Origin: Deltaproteobacteria bacterium
GTDB taxonomy: Bacteria; Desulfobacterota; DSM-4660; Desulfatiglandales; B25-G16
Direction of reading: 5' to 3'
NCBI GenBank assembly: GCA_020355145.1
Contig: CP070660.1
Coordinates: 370,599-376,371 of the forward strand
Length of the DNA: 5,773 bases
Both the position numbers and the translations under genes were made by a program. How positions within the stretch are numbered: the stretch's first letter is position 1; every line of letters begins with the position of its first letter. The notes under the pieces were generated by a model. It made no database searches. It saw only the letters and a program-made list of their open reading frames with translations, and was not told the origin of the DNA. Below, piece by piece: positions 1-4,295 of the stretch.

Positions 1-187
1 AGATAAACTCAGGGATCAGATCTGTTATATGTTCGGGATATGAGCCATACTCACAGTGGTAGTCTTCAACCGCTTTGATGATCCGATTTGGGTTCACACT
101 GACTATCTGCCTATTGACGAAGAAGGTGCCTAAAATAGCCAAGATGGAGATTCGTTGCTCTTTCAAAGGATTCTTCAGTGAAAGCAA
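1..187 (-). CDS. Small hypothetical protein, possibly membrane-anchored or pseudopilin-like; 3' end outside window
   Basis: An uninterrupted minus-strand frame starts at TTG (185-187) and runs off the left edge, giving 62 visible residues with no stop. The visible protein begins with a basic stretch (KNPLKEQR, residues 5-12), then a short hydrophobic run (ISILAILGTFFV, 13-24), then a soluble part with IIKAVEDY (36-43) and EYGSYPEHITDLIPEF (46-61). The pattern 'Y...xGxYP..L..LxPE' recurs in the soluble part of GspG-like pseudopilins and in small lipoprotein or membrane-anchored proteins. It suggests a real protein but not a function. A Shine-Dalgarno-like AGGAAGG lies 7 nt upstream and overlaps the permease stop, so translational coupling with the TRAP operon is likely. 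A second TTG at 164-166 would give a protein starting KEQRISILAIL and is a possible alternative start. The frame is the same as that of the permease, separated by its TAG stop, so readthrough is formally possible but not needed. I do not recognise the gene. Confidence 0.6.
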   Translation of the reverse strand, partial: MLSLKNPLKEQRISILAILGTFFVNRQIVSVNPNRIIKAVEDYHCEYGSYPEHITDLIPEFI

Positions 188-194
188 AAAAAAG

Positions 195-201
195 CCTTCC
201 T
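195..201 (-). promoter_or_regulatory. Ribosome binding site deciding the TTG start of the small gene
   Basis: On the minus strand the sequence reads AGGAAGG, followed by C and a run of T ending in the TTG at 185-187, a spacing of 7 nt. The motif overlaps the permease TAG stop (200-202). It supports the non-ATG start and implies that ribosomes finishing the permease could re-initiate on the downstream gene. Confidence 0.5.
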
Positions 202-2098
202 ATTTGCCTTGCCTCTGTAAGAAGAAAACAAGCCCTAATAAACCCATCCCTACCAAATTTATTACTACAGTAGGTAAGACAAGCGTAATGGAGGCAAGAG
301 CCAACATCACTCTTTCATGGATTTTGAGTCCCTTTGACAGATACCCAATTAGTGCTGACGCCATGCAAGTCAGCCCTATGAAGGTAGTGATGGTGGTAAA
401 TAGAATAGAGAGCGGCGTTCCTATCAAGAGTAGTGATGGTTGGGTGATAAACACAAAGGGTATAAGAAGCGCAGGCAGGGCAAGTCTGATCCCCTTCATT
501 CCAGTTTCCCAGGGGGGAGCATTCGCGATCCCGGCTGCCGCATAGGAGGCAACCGCTACCGGGGGGGTGATGGCAGATATGATGGCAATGTAAAATGGGA
601 ATAAGTGCGCCGCTATGGGCGTCACACCCATATCTATCATGGCAGGTGACACCAGTATTGAAACAATGATGTAGGCCCCCACGGTCACCATTCCCATCCC
701 CAATAGCAGAGACACAATTACGACCAGGGGTAATAGCATAAATAGATGCCCCCCACTAAGGTTAACCAGGGCCGCAGAAAGGTAATATCCCACTCCTGAT
801 TGCATGACACATCCGACAATTATCCCAGCACCGGCACAAGCGGCAGCAACCGGTAATGCCCCCTTGATGCCATATTCAAGGGCCGCTATGAAGCTCGCAA
901 GATTAAACCTGGTTTCCTTTCTAAGGAAGGTCAGGGCAAAGAGCAACACGAGCGAAATGAAACCGGCAAACATCGGGGAGTAACCTTTTATTAAAAGATA
1001 TACCAGGGCAAGGATAGGGATAAAGAAATATAGATGTCTTAGAACTTTACCTGTTGGCGGCATTTCTTCTTTTGTTACAGGCCTGAGCCCTAACCTCTTG
1101 GCCTCAAAATGTAAGGTGATGAAGAAACAGGAGAACCACAGCAGGGCCGGAATGAGGGCATGTAAGCAAATCAAGATGTATGGTTTCCCCAGTACGGAGG
1201 CTATAATGAATGCAGATGCACCCATAATAGGCGGCATGAACTGTCCCCCTGAGGAAACCGATGCCTCCACTGCCCCGGCAAAGCTCGGCTCATATCCCAG
1301 CTTCTTCATCAGAGGGATGGAAATGGAACCGGTGACGAGCACATTGGCCGCTGCGCTTCCACTCACCGACCCCATGAGCGTACTGCCGAGGATGGCTGCC
1401 TTAGCTGGGCCACCTGATGTGCGTCCTAATAACTTTGTGGCTAGGTCCATAAAGGCATTGACCACACCCGATTTCATAAGAAATCCGGCAAATATGAGAA
1501 AGATAATGATGAACGTGGACATAACCCCGATAGGGGTAGTAAACACACCATTCAAGGTTAAAAACTGCGTATCAAGTATTTGACTCCAGGAAAATCCGGC
1601 ATGACCCAGCTCACCGGGGACGTATCCCCCAAAACGAGTGTAGAGCAAGAAGAAAACGATCAAGCCCGCCATAGCCACCCCTACCATACGCCTGCATGCT
1701 TCAATGGTGAGCAATACCGTTATTGCACCTAATGCAATGTCGAGCTGGGTAGCTTCCTCCGCACGCCACTGCATGTCTTCATAGTCATAGGTAATAAATA
1801 CCAGAACAGCCAAGGCCAAAAGTGAAAGCATCACGTTCAGAGCCAGGTAAGAGCGACTCCTGTTCTTTATGGAAGAAGTCAAAAAAATCAGTATTAGGAT
1901 AGTGAAGAGATGTATGCTACGGTGGAGGAGAGCTGGAGGGCAGCCTGCGAACGAAGTATAGAGGTGATAAAATGCCAGTGACACCGCTATCGAAGATATG
2001 ATAATACTGAAGGGCCCCTTCTCCCTGAAAATCTCGACTATACCTTTAGATTGAGGAACCCCTATCACAGCTTCTTTGAAGTTCATGTCCTCACCCAT
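200..2098 (-). CDS. TRAP transporter permease, fused DctQ-DctM type (TAXI-associated)
   Basis: A 632-residue multi-pass inner-membrane protein: the permease half of a TRAP secondary importer, which takes substrate from a periplasmic binding protein and imports it with an ion gradient. The N-terminal ~150 residues hold hydrophobic segments near 31-48, 62-75, 84-103 and 120-153, matching the small DctQ-like part. The rest is the DctM-like part. Family signatures are clear: GSVSGSAAANVLVTGSISIP (243-262), a GY..SFAGAVEAS segment (268-280), GGQFMPPIMGA (284-294), AHLFPFYIAIISAITPPVAVA (from 497) and YAAAGIA (519-525). Length fits the fused TRAP permease family. The segment GMGMVTVGAY (467-476) differs from the usual GMGLPTTAAY, lacking the proline. 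The start is uncertain: the ATG at 2098 has no visible Shine-Dalgarno, while Met5 (2084-2086) follows GGTGAGG at very short spacing. It lies 91 bp after the TAXI gene, its expected partner. Substrate cannot be read from sequence; TAXI systems are commonly linked to dicarboxylates and amino acids such as glutamate. Confidence 0.93.
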   Translation of the reverse strand: MGEDMNFKEAVIGVPQSKGIVEIFREKGPFSIIISSIAVSLAFYHLYTSFAGCPPALLHRSIHLFTILILIFLTSSIKNRSRSYLALNVMLSLLALAVLVFITYDYEDMQWRAEEATQLDIALGAITVLLTIEACRRMVGVAMAGLIVFFLLYTRFGGYVPGELGHAGFSWSQILDTQFLTLNGVFTTPIGVMSTFIIIFLIFAGFLMKSGVVNAFMDLATKLLGRTSGGPAKAAILGSTLMGSVSGSAAANVLVTGSISIPLMKKLGYEPSFAGAVEASVSSGGQFMPPIMGASAFIIASVLGKPYILICLHALIPALLWFSCFFITLHFEAKRLGLRPVTKEEMPPTGKVLRHLYFFIPILALVYLLIKGYSPMFAGFISLVLLFALTFLRKETRFNLASFIAALEYGIKGALPVAAACAGAGIIVGCVMQSGVGYYLSAALVNLSGGHLFMLLPLVVIVSLLLGMGMVTVGAYIIVSILVSPAMIDMGVTPIAAHLFPFYIAIISAITPPVAVASYAAAGIANAPPWETGMKGIRLALPALLIPFVFITQPSLLLIGTPLSILFTTITTFIGLTCMASALIGYLSKGLKIHERVMLALASITLVLPTVVINLVGMGLLGLVFFLQRQGK

Positions 2099-2155
2099 TT
2101 AAAATGTCGGGATTGCCGCTACCCGAATTGAGCGATTCTTCATCCCTAACCTCAG

Positions 2156-2174
2156 CCTCCCATCGATGGGGAGG
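2156..2174 (-). other. Intercistronic stem-loop between TAXI and permease genes
   Basis: The arms CCTCCC (2156-2161) and GGGGAGG (2168-2174) flank ATCGAT and can pair with one bulged or wobble G. This is a GC-rich hairpin inside the 97-bp space between the TAXI stop codon and the permease start. No T-tract follows on the transcribed side, so it is unlikely to be a classical terminator. Its position suits an mRNA-protecting or processing hairpin that keeps binding-protein message more abundant than permease message; that role is inference. Confidence 0.45.
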
Positions 2175-2189
2175 GAATTTAACGATTCA

Positions 2190-3194
2190 TCAGTCTATTG
2201 GCATGAGCCGCTTGGGGATGTTATAGCCCGCTTCCCTGTAATACCTATAAGCTCCGGGATGCAGCGGGATTGCCAGACCACTAAGCGCATTTTCAGGCCT
2301 TATATAATCCTTGAAATATGGGTTAACCTTCCACGATCTTTTATAATTTTCCCAGAATGCCTTCGTTACCCCGTAGATCACATCGGCCGGGAGGTCTTTT
2401 CTTGTGGCGAAAACACAGGGGGTGCCAATTGTATCAAGCGGCTTGGGCCTCCCACGGTAGATACCGCCCGGGAGTTGTATTCTGGTTAACCCGGAGTATT
2501 TCTTAATCATCCTATCTATTACCTCCGGGGAGGCGCTGAATATATAAACTGGCGCAAATGTATCCAGCTCCACAAAAGCGGCACTGGGTGGCATTGTTAT
2601 GAGCGAATATGCATCAAGGTGCTTATCCCTCATCAGGTTTCCTCCCTCTGAATATCCAACCAGTATCACATCAGCGAAATCCTCATAGCTCATTCCGTAT
2701 TCTTTCAGCACAAGGCGCGTAAGCACTTCCCCAGTGAATCCCTTTTTGCCTGGGGACACCCTCTTGCCTTTCAGGTCTTCGAATCTCTTTATTCCGGTCT
2801 CTACCCTAGTGTAAACATGAAAGATATTGATATAGGTGTTGAATGCCGACCGGATGTTCCGATAATTCTTTTTAAATGGGGCCTTGCCTTCCCAAGCGTT
2901 GGCATTGGTTATGCCTATGGTGAGAGAGAAGTCCTGTGTGCCGGCATTCAGGGCCTTCATATTAGTGGTGCCGCCACCAAGGGTTGGCGCTGCCCTGACC
3001 CCCTCCACCTTCTCATTGACGATGGTGGACAATACCGCACCGAGCGGGAACCAGTTTCCCCCTACAGGTCCCGTACCCACTTTAAGGATTAGGCCTGCTG
3101 ATGAAGGTGTCGGCATAAAGGCCAAGCCTGTCAGCCCAATGATAAGACAAATGCTAACAAGTAATGTCGATCTTAATGAGCTTTTATTTTGCAT
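2190..3194 (-). CDS. TAXI-family TRAP transporter solute-binding protein (periplasmic)
   Basis: A 334-residue secreted binding protein that captures the substrate in the periplasm and hands it to the fused TRAP permease encoded next. The N-terminus is a typical Sec signal peptide: KSSLR, a hydrophobic core at about 10-27, and a likely cleavage after SSA (31-33). The mature protein opens with the TAXI signature VGTGPVGGNWFPLGAVLSTI (39-58), followed by AAPTLGGGTTNMKALNAGTQDF (68-89), where the usual 'n...l..G..d' contact region lies. Other family landmarks are FEDLKGKRVSPG (138-149), the lobe-crossing LVGYSEGGNLMRDKHLDAY (178-196), PGGIYRG (242-248), and the C-terminal IPLHPGAYRYYREAGY (309-324). 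Length agrees with the family (about 310-340). There is no lipobox cysteine, so it should be free in the periplasm. The ATG start has a strong Shine-Dalgarno (AAGGAG, 8 nt upstream), and a promoter-like sequence lies about 100 bp upstream. Ligand is unknown. Confidence 0.95.
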   Translation of the reverse strand: MQNKSSLRSTLLVSICLIIGLTGLAFMPTPSSAGLILKVGTGPVGGNWFPLGAVLSTIVNEKVEGVRAAPTLGGGTTNMKALNAGTQDFSLTIGITNANAWEGKAPFKKNYRNIRSAFNTYINIFHVYTRVETGIKRFEDLKGKRVSPGKKGFTGEVLTRLVLKEYGMSYEDFADVILVGYSEGGNLMRDKHLDAYSLITMPPSAAFVELDTFAPVYIFSASPEVIDRMIKKYSGLTRIQLPGGIYRGRPKPLDTIGTPCVFATRKDLPADVIYGVTKAFWENYKRSWKVNPYFKDYIRPENALSGLAIPLHPGAYRYYREAGYNIPKRLMPID

Positions 3195-3202
3195 TATGCT
3201 CT

Positions 3203-3208
3203 CTCCTT
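3203..3208 (-). promoter_or_regulatory. Ribosome binding site of the TAXI gene
   Basis: AAGGAG on the minus strand, 8 nt before the ATG at 3192-3194 within a purine-rich leader. This near-consensus site fixes the start of the binding protein and contrasts with the weak site of the permease, consistent with more binding protein than permease being made. Confidence 0.75.
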
Positions 3209-3284
3209 TTTCTTTTTCATATCCTCAGCTAATGACTTTCATAAGAGCTTTGTAATATTCAAGTAGATCTATTTTATTAAAGGT

Positions 3285-3307
3285 AAAAAGCAGTTTATAC
3301 TGTTTTT
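3285..3307. promoter_or_regulatory. Palindrome overlapping the putative -10 element (operator candidate)
   Basis: AAAAA-g-CAGT, a TTAT centre, then ACTG-TTTTT: 9 paired positions with one unpaired G (3290). It covers the candidate -10 hexamer of the TAXI promoter. A repressor bound here would block that promoter. It could equally be a weak bidirectional terminator-like hairpin, because it ends in a T5 run on both strands, though the stem is AT-rich. Confidence 0.3.
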
Positions 3308-3322
3308 GGAATGTGATAGCAA
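3294..3322 (-). promoter_or_regulatory. Candidate sigma70-type promoter for the TRAP operon
   Basis: The minus strand reads TTGCTA (3317-3322, matching 4 of 6 with TTGACA), a spacer of exactly 17 nt, then TATAAA (3294-3299, 5 of 6 with TATAAT). It points at the TAXI gene and would give a 5' leader of roughly 90 nt. The region is AT-rich, so a chance match is possible; no other pair with correct spacing looked better. Confidence 0.35.
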
Positions 3323-3473
3323 AGATAAATACCATGTGGAGAGAGATTTATCCCCCTCAACCAGTCGCAGAAGATTTGGTGCGAAATTCTATCAGCTAAG
3401 CGCTTCGATTCGTAAATAGGGTAACATATTTTTCCAATCGTTTTATTCGATTTTGCTGACTCGGCTCGACTGT

Positions 3474-3628
3474 CTTCGACCCTGAGCTCCATTCGGCCCG
3501 AGCGTTCGGCTGAGCAGTTCGGCCTTGAGCTCACTGCCGAAAGGCTCATGACGAGGGCTCATGGCCGCGGGCAGACCGAAGGGAGGACTTCGAGTAAGCC
3601 TCAGTCGAACTCCTCAGCCGAAGTCTAA
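3474..3628. repeat. Cluster of short imperfect palindromic repeats (TTCG...CGAA, REP-like)
   Basis: A GC-rich island in AT-rich surroundings, made of related units pairing TTCG-type and CGAA-type ends around a TGAGC/GCTCA core. Units begin at 3474 (CTTCGACCCTGAGC), 3504 (GTTCGGCTGAGC), 3517 (GTTCGGCCTTGAGC, closed by GCCGAAAGG at 3536-3544), 3588 (CTTCGAGTAAGCCTCAG, closed by TCGAAC) and 3613 (CTCAGCCGAAG). TTCGGC recurs at 3492, 3505 and 3518, and GGCTCATG at 3543 and 3556, all 13 bp apart. TTCGGCTGAG (3505-3514) is exactly complementary to CTCAGCCGAA (3613-3622), and GACTTCG (3586-3592) to CGAAGTC (3619-3625), so the whole segment can fold into a branched structure. The units resemble the dispersed CTTCGACAGGCTCAG-type palindromes seen in many bacterial genomes; that link is from memory, not a search. 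Confidence 0.55.
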
Positions 3629-3650
3629 ATAAGTTCGTAATCGAACTTAT
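3629..3650. repeat. Perfect 9-bp stem-loop
   Basis: ATAAGTTCG (3629-3637) and CGAACTTAT (3642-3650) are exact inverted copies around a TAAT loop, directly after the palindromic cluster. There is no T-tract on either side. The tip uses the same TTCG/CGAA motif as the repeat units, so it may be the terminal unit of that cluster rather than an independent regulatory hairpin. TCGAA recurs 13 bp further on (3641 and 3654), keeping the spacing of the cluster. Confidence 0.6.
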
Positions 3651-3770
3651 GAATCGAAGGACTTAGGAGTGAAGCTTTTCACTGATAGTATTTGATGACC
3701 ACGATTTATACTGACAAACAGCTACCTAACGCTTAGATTTGCCCTGACCACTCTTTCATACTGAACTCCA

Positions 3771-3823
3771 TGACAGTGAGTGCTGTCAAGCACCTGGGAT
3801 TGAAGATTACAAACAGTACTGTT
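3771..3823. repeat. Two small palindromes in the gap
   Basis: TGACAG (3771-3776) and CTGTCA (3783-3788) form a perfect 6-bp inverted repeat with a 6-nt loop. AACAGTACTGTT (3812-3823) is a perfect 12-bp palindrome of the sort bound by dimeric regulators. Neither lies near a recognisable promoter, so a regulatory role is speculative. Confidence 0.3.
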
Positions 3824-3976
3824 AAGTTTTCCGGGTGTGGTGTGAGTTACGACTAATAGCAGGATAGTGAACTTTAAAGAAATTTCAGTATTCATATGTT
3901 ATTGTACACATTGTAGGGGTCGCCAAAGGTTTTCTATGATAGCCGTATGTCGCATTTCCTGCAAAAAGGCTCGAGG

Positions 3977-4004
3977 CCGATATTCGGAATATGAAATGAA
4001 TATC
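3977..4004. repeat. Overlapping palindromes CCGATATTCGG / GATATTC...GAATATC
   Basis: CCGA-TAT-TCGG (3977-3987) and ATATTC-G-GAATAT (3980-3992) are overlapping perfect palindromes, and GATATTC (3979-3985) also pairs with GAATATC (3998-4004). The alternatives are mutually exclusive. No gene start is near enough to assign an operator role. Confidence 0.3.
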
Positions 4005-4055
4005 AAAGGGTCCTTGTGGTCGTAACAATTATGGATAAATAGCAGATATCGCAAC

Positions 4056-4093
4056 GCTAACCCGCCACGCTTTTTGTGGTCGGGTTGAGTAGC
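4056..4093. repeat. Long bulged hairpin in the gap
   Basis: The stem is built from GCTA/TAGC (4056-4059 with 4090-4093), ACCCG/CGGGT (4060-4064 with 4081-4085) and CCAC/GTGG (4065-4068 with 4076-4079), with a bulged T at 4080, a TGAG bulge at 4086-4089 and a GCTTTTT loop. This gives 13 base pairs in a GC-rich arm, the strongest single hairpin in the second half of the gap. No T-run follows on either strand, so it is not an ordinary terminator. A REP-type element, a transposon end or part of a small RNA are possible. Confidence 0.45.
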
Positions 4094-4266
4094 TTAGGCG
4101 AATTACCGTCTAATACTTAATTACTTATGCCTGACCCCATCCACATCCATGATTATCAGCACAGGGGAACACTACAACTGCCACAAAAGATTCCGCCTTA
4201 TTCTTAGGCTGATATCTGCACTCCATCACTTCACTCTTCTGGGGGGTTGAGTATTGTTTACAGGGG

Positions 4267-4295
4267 AAAATAAAAAGAGGGAGGCTCTACCTCTC
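4267..4295 (-). terminator. Weak rho-independent terminator candidate after the ATPase gene
   Basis: On the minus strand GAGAGG (4290-4295) can pair with CCTCTT (4275-4280), one G-U pair included, around a 9-nt loop that contains the TAG stop codon. A T-rich run (TTTTTATTTT, partly shared with the stem) follows. The stem is short and overlaps the end of the coding sequence, so efficiency is doubtful, but it is the only hairpin with a T-tract in the right orientation near the gene's end. Confidence 0.35.

Larger units (their letters stand above)
3323..4261. other. Non-coding gap with palindromic repeats; no convincing gene
   Basis: Roughly 0.9 kb without a credible gene on either strand. Stop codons are frequent in all frames from about 3560 to 4260. 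The only open frame, 84 codons on the minus strand at 3295-3549, reads largely through the palindromic repeats and resembles no family I know. The first half (to about 3660) carries the TTCG/CGAA repeat cluster described separately. The second half is AT-richer with scattered palindromes, one of them the bulged hairpin at 4056-4093. No tRNA, tmRNA, SRP RNA or RNase P signatures were seen. The gap separates the ATPase gene from the TRAP operon, so the two are probably independent transcription units. Confidence 0.6.

Noticed and set aside
178..199. T8 run after the permease stop as a rho-independent terminator
   Set aside because: No stable GC hairpin precedes the T-run, and it lies in the spacer between a ribosome binding site and a TTG start.
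75..545. Open plus-strand frame opposite the permease
   Set aside because: It lies antisense to a clearly conserved TRAP permease and its translation resembles no protein family. The same holds for the plus-strand frames at 1098-1583, 2166-2489, 2817-3092, 2884-3255, 4254-4910 and 4405-4599.
2199..2215. sigma54-like TGGCAT...CTTG on the plus strand
   Set aside because: The spacing is off from the -24/-12 consensus, it lies within the TAXI coding sequence, and no plus-strand gene follows.
3400..3415. TTCGATTC as a tRNA T-loop
   Set aside because: The flanking bases do not pair into a T stem and no anticodon or acceptor arms can be placed on either strand.
3295..3549. 84-codon minus-strand frame in the gap
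   Set aside because: Its first half is a read-through of the palindromic repeats (Ser/Arg/Glu-rich), it has no recognisable domain, and it would overlap the candidate TRAP promoter. It could be real only if related genomes conserve it.
3474..3660. CRISPR array
   Set aside because: Units are too short, too divergent and spaced at about 13 bp with no unique spacers of 25-40 bp.
3724..3827. Possible integron attC site: ACCTAAC (RYYYAAC-type) about 100 bp from GTTAAGT (GTTRRRY-type)
   Set aside because: The ends match the short degenerate core consensus, but the interior lacks the extended complementarity and L-box pairing an attC needs, and there is no cassette gene or integrase.
4125..4140. 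GGGGTCAGGCATAAG (minus strand) as a transposon end
   Set aside because: Only one copy in the window, no transposase gene and no target-site duplication; kept only as a side note to the neighbouring hairpin.
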